Shown here: one piece after another, positions 22,053-34,155 of the stretch
Numbering within the stretch: the first letter of the stretch is position 1
Layout of the letters: the number at the start of each line of letters is the position of its first letter
Source of the DNA: Panax quinquefolius
Lineage: Eukaryota > Streptophyta > Magnoliopsida > Apiales > Araliaceae
Length of the DNA: 64,000 nt
Reading direction: 5' to 3'
Assembly (NCBI GenBank): GCA_020205615.1
Contig: CM035168.1
Span: forward strand, 5,708,237-5,772,236
Notes under the pieces: model-generated
Told to the model about the DNA's origin: nothing
What the model saw: only the letters and a program-made list of their open reading frames with translations
The model's database searches: none
Program-made: the position numbers and the translations under genes

Positions 22053-24063
22053 GTTCACCAAAATTAAATATTAAATGACGTATAAAATATGACACACATT
22101 TTAAGTTCTCAATATAATTATATATTATCATTCTATTTTATGATGTATTCAGAAATTCAACAATCACAGACCATCACTATATTTCCCTGTTATCCCCGCT
22201 CGACCCAGCTACACTCTTATTACCTGAAAGGAATTATGAAGCAAAAGGGTGAGCACAAATAGCCCAGTAAAGAATATTATGACTAAAGATAATTAAATTA
22301 TCAATAGTATTCATCAGTAATAAAACAAATATTTAGAACATATGGTAGATGATAAAAGTTTTCAACAATAATTGCAGCAGAATCAAAAATCCATTAGACA
22401 AGTTAAGTAGAACATAATGTCTACTATCTCCTTCAAATTAAAAGTCCATCATTAATATTTCATTCCTGTAATACCCATCAATAGTTCTTCATTGTACCCA
22501 AAACAAAGAGAACTTTAATCTCTTGTCTTCATCTGAACCACCAAAGATTATAGTTAAATTCACAATTCATGTTTATAATCATGTAAATCAACAGTTTCTC
22601 CTTGTCACAAAGGCTTAATAGAACTTTCACTCAATATCCTTGCCCCAAAGGCTAAAGACATTCAAATGTAATAGCAATGATCAAACCAATCAATTTTCTA
22701 TCTTTATACTATAGGTCAAAGATATTCAACTATAAAATCAATGGTCATGATCATGTCAATCAATTGTCTGTCAGTGCACTACAGCCAAAGACATTCAACT
22801 ATAAAACCAATGATCATGCTAAACAATAATCTATCTTTGCACTACAGGCCAAAGATATTCATTTGTATCATCAGTGGTCATGATCATGCCAAACACTTGT
22901 CCATCTTTACACTATGGGCCAAAGATATCAATCAACAGTTCATCTTTTCACTACGGGCCAAAGAAATACAACTGTAAAACTACTAATCAACAGTCCATCT
23001 TTGCACTACGGGACAAAGATATACAATTATAAAACCACTAATCAACAATCCATCTTTGCATTACGGGCCAAAGATATACAACTATAAACTAATAATCAAC
23101 AGTCCATCTTTGCACTACAGGCCAAAGATAACTTTCAGCACAATATAAGCATGAGAATGATGACAATGATATAAAGAATCATTCAAGTTAGATCAAGGAT
23201 AAATATTAGAGATTTATAATTCAATTTATCCAAAGTTCAAGAATGTTCAAATTGTCAACATGAAGATCATAACATGGATTCAATTTCAAGAATAAGATTC
23301 ATAAAAGATAACTTGGACAAAGAAAAGGAAATTCAATTCTGTTGTGAATAGTACTCATGAATAGTATCGTATGAACAGTAATATGAAATAAAATAATATC
23401 ACTTATATAATATGGAGTATGAAACAAAATGATACCCCTTACGGGTATTGAAAGCAAATAACCTCCTTTAAGAGAAAAATAATATCCTTTACCTTAATAG
23501 GAAACTAGTTCTGTTTGGAATAACGGAGATTATGTTGAGAAAATCTTGCACTGTTATCAACACTCAAAATATCCTTATACTCACAAGAAATACGCTCAAA
23601 ATTATAGAGAAAGAATTTTTTGATTCTGATGTGAGTTTCATTGTTTAACTAAACAACCTATTTATAGGGATAAGGAGGGTACCCAAAAGTTGGCCAAGTT
23701 GGTGAGTGAGCATGCTTTGTTTGACAAAATGAATGGATAACATGCTATGTTGGAAAAATGAACAAAACAATTCTCACACATTTAGTTAACTTAAAAAAAA
23801 GATAAACAATTCCAAGTTAAATTCTAATCCTTAAGGCTAAGAAAATTCAACAACAAAATATACATGCGGATAATTTAGCAGCATACTTATTTTGAAAAGA
23901 AGAATTCAAAAACAAGCTTCTCACTTCCACCCATTTATTCACATGTTTATATATATATTATAATAATTTTACTATTTAAACAATTATAAATTATAAATTT
24001 ATAATATTATAATATATTATAATAATATATTTGAATGAATATTTTATCAAAGAAGATAATTAT
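22053..24063 (-). repeat. gypsy LTR fragment, - strand, inverted relative to 21157-22052
   Basis: The reverse complement of 22053-22630 matches 21157-21735 at high identity by eye, including the GTGACGTAT block and the AGCTGGGTCGAGCGGGGATA segment. It starts exactly where the + fragment ends (22052/22053). Farther right it holds a repeat array, GTGAATAGTA-type repeats near 23340, a reverse TATA box near 23655 and an AT-rich U3. The expected TGTAAGACC terminus is missing. Confidence 0.75.
22590..23135 (-). repeat. tandem array around TTTGCACTACGGGCCAAAGA
   Basis: Eight or nine diverged units of about 55-75 bp, each with (C)TTTGCACTACGGGCCAAAGAT and an A/T-rich spacer (for example ...AAAACCACTAATCAACAGTC). 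The same unit, in 2-4 copies, occurs in every gypsy LTR of the window. Here it has expanded. Confidence 0.85.
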
Positions 24064-24840
24064 TATAAGACCCCAACTTCTTATGAATAAAGATTTAATT
24101 TGATTCTAAATGTTATTTATAATAAAGTGTGAATTTGATATAATGTTATAGTTGTGGGTAATATTTATAAATTTTGCAAAGTAAGCAAGTTGTCATAAAA
24201 TATTCGTTTGGTCGGGGAATATTCGTTTTATCAGGGAATATCCGTACGACGGCACAATCATTGGTGAACCCCACAATGAAATTACTGTCGGATTTAGAAA
24301 GCGACATAAATAACCTTTTTATAAAAATAACGGTAAAACTTTTACCGTTAACTGTTGAAATACCCGGTGATAAAAGTACAGTAATACGTGTGGTTGCACA
24401 GTAGGACATGGTATTGCACAGTATCTCTGATTATTGATGCTTACGTAAGAAGTAACTCAGTTATACTCAATTATTTCAACAGTAGTTGCTGCATAGTATC
24501 TCATATTATTGATTCAATTATTGTCACAGTATCAACTGCACAATATTTTATATTATTAAAGCAATAGTTGAGACGACAAAGTTATTCATATTATTATTTA
24601 TATTATTGACAATGTCTAGAAAGTTCTGTCGAGGAAAGGGATTTGGTCACCTAATTGCGCACTAATAAGGAGAAGTCCTTATCGAAAAATTTCCTCTTTC
24701 ATGGGAATGATCTAGTTGTTAATATTGTGAGTTATAATATTAATGATGAATAAATGTTATTAAAAATGTGTTTAGTGAAGCCAAGTGAATTTAGATAAAT
24801 ATAGGGGTTTTTTATGAAGTATTTGTTGTAAATTTAACTT

Positions 24841-24898
<58 letters not shown>

Positions 24899-26486
24899 AG
24901 TAATAAAAGCAGAGAAAAATTTTATATAAAACAAAATACTTTTTATATTATATATAAAGTTATTCATTTTATTAGATTATAAATAGAATATATTATATTT
25001 TATTTAAAGTTTTTTTTTATTAGAATATTTTATTGTATAGTGCTGCATAGTAAACTAAATTTTTTCAATAGATGAATCATAGCTTCGTGATCTCCCTCGT
25101 CGTCCGTGATTATTTTTCTTAAATAGTTCCCTATCATTCTCCTATAAATATGATGCTTAGTTTAGAAATGAAAATCACACCAGAATCAGAAAATTCTTCT
25201 TCTATAATATTGAACGTATTTCTTTTGAGTTTAAGGAAGCATTGAGTATAGAAAATAATGCAAGTTTTCTTCAAGAATATCTCCGATATACCAGTCAAAA
25301 ATACTCTCTTTTTAAGGTAAGGGGTATTAGTTTTTGTTCAATATTCGTAAGAAATAATATTTTCTTCCATACTCTATAGTATGTAAGTAATATTATTTCG
25401 TCTCATATTCCTAATTCTATACTTATTTTGATAAGTATTGCTTCTATACTCCTTAAAATTAGTAGAATATCCTTGAAATTTGCGCTTCATCTATTATCGT
25501 TTCACAGAAATATTTTTTTGAATATTCTTGTTAAATTTTAATCTTTTCATGTCGAGGTACTATTCACAAAGTACTATTCACGGGATATTATTCACCCGGG
25601 GCACTATTGACGACAAAAATTGATTTCTCTTATGTTCAAATTATTTTTGATACATGAGTATTATTCTTGAATATTACTCCACAAAGCAGTTATCATGTTG
25701 ATAATTTGGATATTCTTGAACTCTAGATTAATTGGATTATAAATCTTTAAAATTTAACCTTGTTCTCACTTAATTGAATTCTTATATCATTGTCATCATC
25801 CTCATGCTTATATTGTGATGAAAGTTATCTTTGGCCCGTAATGCATAGATGGACTGTTGATTGGTATAATTATAACCAGGAATTATGTATCGGTATAATC
25901 ATGACCTTTAATGTTATAAATGATGTGGTAAGAGTCCTCATTGGCCCGTAGTACATTGATGAATAGTTGTTTGGCATGATCATGACTACTGGTGATATTA
26001 ACGAATATCCTTGGACCATAGTGAATGGATAATTCGATGATGTGGATTATTTATTGAGCTATTTTATCGCGATAAAATATTGATGATGAACTTTTAAATC
26101 ATAAAAGATAGTAGATATCATGCTCTACTTGACTCTTCTAATGGATTGCTTGTTCCGCTGCAGTTAAACTTGTTGTCTATTGTATTCTATTAGTTTTACA
26201 CTGTTGAAGGCTAACGATAATTTATTTTGCATTATCTTAGTCATAATATTCTTATTGGGCTAGTTGAGCTCATCATTTGCTTTCATTGTTCTCTTCAGAA
26301 AATTAGAACATAGCTGGGACTAGTCGGGGAATGGAGTGATGTTCCGAGATGGTGGCTGTAGTAGTCTTCACTATTCTATAAAATAGTGTGATAATAATTG
26401 TAATGAGAACTCCATTTGAGTTTGGATATTATCTGTGAGACAATATTCGTGTTAAAACTCTCAGCTTATGTTTAGTCGTATTCTGT
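24064..26486 (+). repeat. gypsy LTR fragment, + strand
   Basis: It begins TATAAGACCCCAACTTCTTA, a degraded form of the LTR start TGTAAGACCCC, and runs through a TATA box (CCTATAAATA near 25141) and the TTGGCCCGTAGT repeats near 25835-26010. It stops about 60 bp before the expected GGCGTCACA end. At 26487 it joins gag sequence directly, with no primer binding site. Confidence 0.85.
24849..24892. repeat. (AT)22 microsatellite
   Basis: An uninterrupted AT run inside the LTR fragment. Confidence 0.95.
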
Positions 26487-26576
26487 AGAGACGTGGATTA
26501 AGCAATTAAAGGAGCTGGGACCACTGGAGTTTTTGGAAAAGCCAGAGCCACTTAAGGCAGAGACGTGGATTAAGCA
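26487..26576 (+). repeat. 18-bp direct repeat marking an LTR/gag junction
   Basis: AGAGACGTGGATTAAGCA occurs at 26487-26504 and again at 26559-26576. The second copy is in its normal place in gag. The first sits at the junction between truncated LTR and gag, in front of AAGCAATTAAAGGAG. Confidence 0.85.
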
Positions 26577-28301
26577 GATCACCAAGATATTCGATGTCTT
26601 GGGATGCTCCGACGAGTAAAAAGTTCCCTTTGCCACCATCATGTTGCGAGGAGAGGCAGATTACTAGTGGGAATTTATAAAACGTACTCAACCTACCGCA
26701 CTGAAGATGTCTTGGGAGAAGTTCCAATAATTATTCAACGACAAGTACTTTCCTGAGAGTATTCGTCACATGAAGGAGGTAGAATTATCAAGCTGGAACA
26801 AAACAATATGACCATGTCGCAATAAGAGGCTAAGTTTGTGGAGTTATCCCGGTTTGCATCCCATTTGGTTGATAATGAGAAGCGAATAATGCGAATATTT
26901 CTGCGGGGTTTGAAACCCAAAATATGTCAATATCTCATTTCTCACAAACTTTGCTTGTATTTAGATGTTGTGAATAGGGCTCAGTTATTGGAGCGCGATA
27001 ATGAGTCAGCCAAACCAAAAGAAGCAGCCAAAAGAATGATAATACCAGTGGTAGCAGTCATCGAAGCGGTGACAATAAACGTGGAGGAAATCATCATGCC
27101 AGAAATGGTAACCACTTCAGTGGTAATCCTGGCCAAGATAATAGAAGTGGAAATTTCAAAGAGATGAGATTCAACAATGATGGAAAGACAGCAGCACCAG
27201 CACCCGTTTTCAAGGAAGGAGAACGACCACCGGTCGTATGCTACAAATGCGGATAGGAAGGACACATCATTCCAAACAGTACGCAGTAACCCAATGTGTG
27301 TTACAATTGCGGAAAGGAAGGTCATTTAGCTCGATTTTGTCATGCAGCGAAGTCAAGTCCAGCTGGGACGGTGACACCAAAGGCTGTCCCAAACAAGTCA
27401 AAGCAGGTAGTTCAAGGGAGAGCGTTTGTCGTGACCTCTCAAAAAGTGAGGAACTCGAACGAAGTTATCACGGGTAAGCTAATCATAAACTCTTACGAAG
27501 TCTATACCTTATTTAATACCAGTTCTACCCATTCTTTTATTTCATCTACTCACGCTCAACGTTTAAATTTAAATCCGGAGAAATTAGACTTTGACTTATC
27601 TGTTGAAACTCCATTGGGAGAAACCTTCATTACATCCACTTTTTATAAATCTTGTTTGATTCAAATCGGCACCCTCACATTACCTGTTGATCTCATCCCT
27701 TTGAAAATACTTGCATTTGATGTGATTTTAGGGATTGGTTGGTTAACTACTTATCATGCTAAAATTGATTATTTTCATAAGGTTGTTAGCTTTCATATTC
27801 CTAACCAATCTATTATGCGAATTCAAACAACCAAACCACTAAAGTCAATCACTGTCATATCAAGCCATAATTCCATTCGTTTATTGAAAAATAGATGTCA
27901 AGCTTTCTTAGCTCATGTCACGGATTTAAACAAAAATATGTCAGATTTGAATGATATTTCTATCGTTAATAAATTTCCTGAAGTATTCCCTGAAGAACTT
28001 TCTAGCCTACCCCCAGAGCGTGAAATCGAATTTTTTATCGACCTTGAACCCAGTACAAAATTCATTTCCAAAACCCCATATCGAATGGCTCATATTGAAC
28101 TTCAGGAGTTAAAAACCCAACTGGAGAAATTGTTAGTCATCGATTTCATTCGTGCTAGTACGTCTCCTTGGGGTGCTCTTATTCTATTCGTAAAGAAGAA
28201 AGATGGAGTATGCAAGTTTAAACGTCTTGCTCTTATATACATAAATGAGATTGTAAGACTGCATGGTATGCCAGTATCCATAGTTTCTGATCGAGACCCA
28301 A
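26505..28301 (+). pseudogene. gypsy gag-protease-RT/integrase deletion fragment, left arm
   Basis: Gag capsid residues (TWIKQITKIFDVLGC, NDKYFPESIRHMKEVE) are broken by several stops. An intact frame from 27296 then carries a CCHC knuckle (CYNCGKEGHLARFC), protease and the start of RT. The protease active site reads NTS instead of DTG (near 27515), so it would be inactive. After VKKKDG (near 28203) the sequence jumps to integrase ([16 protein letters not shown]...VSDRDPR), so most of RT, RNase H and early integrase are missing. The frame runs 436 codons only because it reads through the palindrome into the inverted arm. Confidence 0.85.
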
Positions 28302-28323
28302 GATATTGGGTCTCGATCAGAAA
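28284..28323. repeat. perfect 18-bp palindrome at centre of fold-back
   Basis: Arms TTTCTGATCGAGACCCAA (28284-28301) and its exact complement (28306-28323) flank the four bases GATA. The arms are integrase sequence around SDRDP. This is the hinge between the + and - copies of the deleted gypsy fragment. Confidence 0.95.
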
Positions 28324-28471
28324 GATCTTGGGTCTCGATCAGAAACTATGGATACTGGCATACCATGCATTCTTACAATCTCATTTATGTATCGATCAGA
28401 AAGATCTTGGGTCTCGATCAGAAACTATGGATACTGTCATACCATGTATTCTTACAATCTCATTTATGTAT
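28314..28471 (-). repeat. 79-bp tandem duplication of an integrase piece
   Basis: 28314-28392 and 28393-28471 are consecutive copies starting CGATCAGAAAGATCTTGGG, with very few differences. Both are reverse-strand integrase sequence matching 28230-28300 of the + arm. GGGTCTCGATCAGAAA therefore occurs three times in succession. Confidence 0.9.
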
Positions 28472-30226
28472 ATACGAGCAAGACGTTCAAACTTGCATAC
28501 TGCATCTTTCTTCTTTACGAATAGAATAGGAGCACCCCAAGGAGACGTAATAGGACAAATGAAACTGATGTCTAACAATTCCTACAGTTGGGTTTTTAAC
28601 TCCTAAAGTTTAATAGGAGCCATTCGATATGGGGATTTAGAAATGGGTTTTGTACCGGGTTCAAGGTCGATAAAAAATTCGATTTCACGCTCTGGGGGTA
28701 GGCCAAGAAGTTCTTTAGGGATTACGTCAAGAAATTTATTAACAATAGAAATATCATTTAAATCTGACGTAATTTTGTTTAAATCCGTGGCATGGGCTAA
28801 GAAAGCTTGACATTCGTTTTTCAATAAATGAATAGCTTTATAGCTTGATATGACAGTGATTGACTTTAGTGGTTTGGTTGCTTGAATTCACATAATACGT
28901 TGGTTAGGAATATAAAAGCTAACAACCTTACGAAAATAATCAATTTTAGCATGATGAATAGTTAACCAATCAATCCCAAAAATCACATCAAATGCAAGTA
29001 TTTTCAAATAGATAAGATCGACATGTAACATGAGAGTGCCGATTTGAATTAAAACAAGATTTATAAACAATAGATATAATGAAGGTTTCTCCCAACGGAG
29101 TTTCAACATATAAGTCAAAGTCTAATTTCTCTGGAGTTAAATTTAAACGGTGAGAGCAAGTAGGAGAAATAAAAGAATTGGTAGAACCGGTATCAAATAA
29201 GGTATAGACTTAACAAGAGTTTATGATTAGTTTACCCGTGATAACTTTGTTCGGGTTCTTTACTTTTTGGGAGGCCACAAAAAACGCTCTCTCTTGAACT
29301 ACCGACTTTGAATTGTCTAGGACGGCCTTTAGTGTCACCGTCCCAGCTGGACATGACTTCACTACACGATAAAATCGGACTAGGTGACCTTTTTTGCAAT
29401 TATAACACGCTTTGGGTTACTGCGTGCAGTTTGGACTGATGTGTCCCTCCCCTCTGTATTTGTAGCATATGATCGGTGATCGTTCTCCTTCCTTGAAAAT
29501 GAGTGCTGGTGTTGTTGTCTTTCCATCATTGTTGAACCTTTTTCTTCTTAAAATTTCCACTTGACTTATTTCTTCTATTATCTTAGCCAGGGCTACCATC
29601 AAAGTGGTTACCATTTCTGGCATGTTGATTTCCTCCACGTTTGTTGTCACCGTTTCAATGACTGCTACCACTGGTATTATCGTTTGTGAGAAATGAGGTA
29701 TTGATGTATTTCAGGTTTCAAACCTCGTAGAAACATCCGCATCATTCTCTCCTCATTATCAACCAAATGGGATACAAACCAGGATAACTTCGCAAACTTA
29801 GGCTCGTATTGGGACACTGTCATATTGTTTTGCTCCAGCTTGATGAATTCTACCTCCTTCATGTGACGAATACTTTCGGGAAAGTACTTGTCGTTGAACA
29901 GTTCTTGAAACTTCTCCCAAGACATCTTCAGTGTGGCAGGCTAATTACGTTTTACAGATTCCCACAAATAATCTGCCTTTCCTCGCAACATGAAGGTCGC
30001 AAAGGAAACCTTTTGCTCCTCGGACCATCCCAAGACATCAAATATCTTGGTGATCTGCTTTATCCACGTCTCTACCTTAAGTGGTTCTGGCTTTCCTAAA
30101 AACTCTGGTTGTCTCAACTCCTTGAATTGCTTAGCGGTGACCATCCGAGAGTTTCCAGTGTTTCCACCTGCATTTTGAACAGGAGTCTCTCTTGCCTGAT
30201 GTTGCATGAATTGCAAAAATCTCCTA
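28324..30226 (-). pseudogene. gypsy gag-protease-RT/integrase deletion fragment, right arm
   Basis: Read on the reverse strand, this gives gag (HQARETPVQNAGGN, KQFKELRQPEFLGKPEPLKV, MSWEKFQELFNDKYFPES), a first zinc knuckle with a changed Cys (CYKYRGEGHISPNC), protease remnants, and the start of RT ([17 protein letters not shown]). It then jumps to [18 protein letters not shown] of integrase. The RT-to-integrase deletion is at the same place as in the left arm. Frames are short, with stops and shifts between them. It ends abruptly in early gag at 30226, where a + strand LTR begins. Confidence 0.85.
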
Positions 30227-30924
30227 TGTAAAATCCCAAATTTTACGAATAAAGATTTAATTTTCTTTAAATATTTTTTCCAAAATTTTGGTGTGGATTT
30301 GAGATAATGTTATAGTTGTGGGTAATATTTATAAATTTTGAAAAGTATGCAAGTTGTTGTATAATATTCGATTGGTCGGGGAATATTCTTTTTGTTGGGA
30401 AATATCCGTACAACGGTACAATCATTGGTGGACCCCACAACAAAATTATTGTCGGATTGAGAAAATGACAAAAATATTTTTATGAAAATAACGGTGGAAG
30501 TTATACCTTTAAAACTGTTGAACTACTCGGTAGTAAAAGTACAGTAATACGCGTGGTTGCATAGTAGCACGTGGTATTGATTATTGATGTTTACGTGAGA
30601 AGTCACTCAGTTTTGTTCAATTATTGCTACGAGAATTGATGCATCAGATCTCACGTTATTTGATTGATTATTATCGATATTTTATATATTATTAAATCAA
30701 TAATTGAGATGACAAGTTATTAATATTATTATTTGCAATATTAACGATGTCTAGAAGTTCTGTCAAGGAGAGGTTTGGTCACCTAATTGCGCGCCAATAT
30801 GGAGAAATCCTTATTGGAAAGCCCCCTCTTTTTTGGGAATGACCTGGTCGATTAATAGTGTGAATTATAATAATGATGATGAATTTTGTTTCATTATTAT
30901 TATAAATATAATAAAACAGAAATT

Positions 30925-31390
30925 TTTTTATATAAAACAGAATACTTTTTATAAAGTTTTGTTTTATTTGATTATAAATAGAATATAATATATTTAATTA
31001 TGCATAGTGTTTGCATAGTACTGTGATAGTGTTTTTATAGTAAAATCTTTTATATAAAAATGAATACTTTTATAAAGTTATTTGTTTTATTAGATTATAA
31101 ATAGAATATATTATATTTTATTATGCATAGTGTTTTGCATAGTTACTGCGTAGTGTTTGCGTAGTAAAATCTTTTTATACAAAATGTAATACTTTTATAA
31201 AGTTATTTGTTTTATTAGATTATAAATAGAATATATTATATTTTATTATGCATAGTATTTTGATAGTGTTCGCATAGTGTTTGCATAGTAAAATCTTTTT
31301 ATATAAAATGTAATACTTTTATAAAGTTATTTGTTTTATTAGATTTTAAATAAAATATATATATATAGAATATATTATATTTTATTACAT
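30925..31390 (+). repeat. tandem repeat of about 123 bp, four units
   Basis: Units start near 30925, 31048, 31171 and 31294, each with TTATATAAAA...TACTTTTATAAAGTTATT, then TTAGATTATAAATAGAATAT and ATGCATAGTGTTTGCATAGT. They lie just upstream of the LTR TATA box, as U3 repeats do. Confidence 0.85.
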
Positions 31391-31619
31391 AGTATCCTTT
31401 CCATTCTCCTATAAATAGGATGCTTAGTTAGAATTGAAAACACACCAGAAATTCAGAGAATTCTTCTTCTATAATCTTGAGCGTATTTCTTTAGAGTTTT
31501 AAGAAGTTTTGGCGTAGAAAACAAAGATAATTTTTCTTCAAGAATATCTTCGCCTTACCAAATGGAATACTCTTCTTTCTAAGGTAAGGGTATTATTCTT
31601 TCGTATTCATGAAGAGAGT

Positions 31620-32060
31620 TATTTTCTTTCAATACTCGTAAGGGTTGTTATTCCATTCTTTATTATTATGTTGGAATAACTTTCGCATACATGTAAGTAC
31701 CGCATACATGGCGTAAATTCTTCTCGTTATTCTATTCTTTATTATTACATTGGAATAACACATGCATCTTGATCTATCATGCACAGTGAATTCTGTTGTT
31801 ATTCCATTCTTTATTATTACATTTGGAATAACTCATGCATGCGGTCTATCGCATGCACAGTGAATTCTGTTGTTATTCCATTCTTTATTATTCGCATTGG
31901 AACATCACATGCATGCGGATTACATACGACACCGATTCCATTCTTTATTATTCTATTGAAACATCCCATGCTGTGCGCGATTTACGCATGACTGGTTTCA
32001 TTCTTTATTACTCTGTTGGAATAACTCGTCATGTGGATTACCGCATGCATGGTGAATGAT
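31620..32060 (+). repeat. tandem repeat of about 60-65 bp (TTCTTTATTATT...CATGCATG)
   Basis: Six or seven units of the form TTATTCCATTCTTTATTATT + CATTGGAATAACTCATGCAT + GCGG... occur. Reverse-complement versions are in both LTRs of element C (48790-49130 and 56170-56530), so the array is a family trait downstream of the TATA box. Confidence 0.85.
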
Positions 32061-32510
32061 CCTTTATATTCATTCCTTATTAACTTGTGGAAATGATCAT
32101 CTACGTGGATTATCGCATTTATGGCGAAAATCCATTTACGCTTCATATATTCTATTATACTCGGTTGGTTAAAGTTTTTGCTTCTATACTCTATGAAGTT
32201 AGTAGAATATCCTCGGATATTTACGCTTCATCCGGTATCTTTTCATGGAAATATTCTTCCGAGCATTCTTGAATTTTACTCCACAAGCGAAAGATCATGT
32301 TGATAAATTTAGGCGTTATTGGTTCTGGATAAATTAATTTATAAATCTTTAAAATTTATTCTTGAACTTGTTTTATTGAATTGTCATAATCCTCATGCTT
32401 ATATTATGTTGAAAGTCATCTGTGGCCTATAGTGCATAGATGGAATTGAGATGATTATGACCAGGGATTATTTGGTATAATCATGACCATAATGTTACAT
32501 AATTTAATTT

Positions 32511-34155
32511 TAAAGATTTATAATTTAATTTATCCAGAATTCAAGAATATCCAAATTGTCAACATGGAGAAAAAATCAAGAATAATATTGTATCAAAAAT
32601 AATTTGGACATAAAAGAAATTAATTTTTTGTCATGAATAGTACTTCGGGTGAATAGTACCTAAGTGAATAGTACCCTTGAATAGTAGTTCAGGAATAGTA
32701 CCCCGTGAATAGTACCCCCGCATGAAAAGATTAAAAATTAACAAGAGTGTTCAAAATAATATATCCGTGAAAAGATACTAGATGAAACGCAAATTTTAAG
32801 GATATTCTACTAATTTCAAGGAGTATAGAAGTAATACTTAACAAAATGAGTGTAGAATTCGAAATCTGAAACGAAATAATATTACTTACAAACTACATAG
32901 TATGGAAGAAAATATTATTTCATACGAATATTGAGCAAAAATAATATCCCTTACCTTAAAAGGAGAGTATTTCTTACTGGTAGGGCGATGATATTCTTGA
33001 AGAAAACTTGCACTGTTTTCTACACTCAAAACTTCCTTAAACTCTAAAAAAATATGTTTAATATGATAGAAGAAGAATTCTCTAATTCTGGTGTGATTTT
33101 TAATTCCAAACTAAGCATCCTATTTATAGGAGAATGAAAGGATACTACTATTTAGAAAATAATTACGGACGCACAGTGACAAGTATTCGCGGGCGCAACG
33201 AATTCTTTTGAAATAATTTTAATTTTACTATGCAATATTATGCAAATACTATGCAAGTACTATGCATAATAAAATATAATATATTCTATTTTACATAAAA
33301 ATCAAACTTATATATATATATAATAAAACAAACTGAGATAACTTTCTATTGACGATTTTGAAAAATGAGTAAGTGGGGTTCCATACAATAAGCCAAATTT
33401 ATAATAAATACTTCATAAAAATTCCCTCTATTTATCACAAACCACTTGGCTTCAATAAACACATTTTTTTTGAACAACAATTATTTATCATTAATATTAT
33501 AACTTACAATATTAACAACCAGATCATTCCCAAGAAAGAGGGGGCTTTCCGATAAGGATTTCTCCTTATTAGCGCGTAATTAGGTGACCAAACCCCTTTC
33601 CTCAACAGAATTTTCTAGACATTGTCAATAATGCAAATAATAATATGAATAACTTTGTCGTCTTAATTATTGATTTAATAATATAAAATATTGTGACAAT
33701 AATTGAATCAACAACGTGAGATACTATGCAACAATTACTGTGGAAATAATTGAAATAAACTGAGTGACTTCTCACGTAAGCATCAATAATCAAAGATACT
33801 GTACAATATCGTGCTCTTATGCAACCACGCCAGACATCGTACTTTTATCACCGGGTATTTCAACAGTTAACGGTAAAACTTTCGCCGTTATTTTTATAAA
33901 AAGATATTTCTGTCGTTTTTCAACTCCGACGGTAATTTTATTATGGGGTCCACCAGTAATTGTGTCGTCGTATGAATATTCCCTGATAAAAAGAATATTT
34001 CCCGACCAATCGAATATTTTATGACAACTTGCTTACTTTGTAAAATTTTTAAATATTATCCACAACTATAACATTATATCAAATCCGCACCTTAATATTC
34101 AAGAATAATATTTGGAGAAAATTAAATTTTTATTCATAAAAGTTGGGATCTTACA
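32511..34155 (-). repeat. gypsy LTR fragment, - strand
   Basis: It ends with TTGGGATCTTACA at 34155, the complement of the LTR start. From right to left it carries an U3, a reverse TATA box (CCTATTTATAGG near 33119), GTGAATAGTA repeats (32633-32725), and the segment AATTTATCCAGAATTC near 32530, where it is cut. It lies tail to tail with 30227-32510. Confidence 0.85.

Larger units (their letters stand above)
30227..32510 (+). repeat. gypsy LTR fragment, + strand
   Basis: It begins TGTAAAATCCCAAATTTTAC, a variant of the family LTR start, directly after the inverted gag. A TATA box (CCTATAAATAGG) lies near 31405, two tandem arrays near 30925-31390 and 31620-32060, and one TTGGCC-like motif near 32420. 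It is cut near 32510, before the LTR end. Confidence 0.85.

Noticed and set aside
28314..28471. Possible CRISPR-like direct repeats
   Set aside because: A plant genome, and the repeats are contiguous integrase duplications without spacers.
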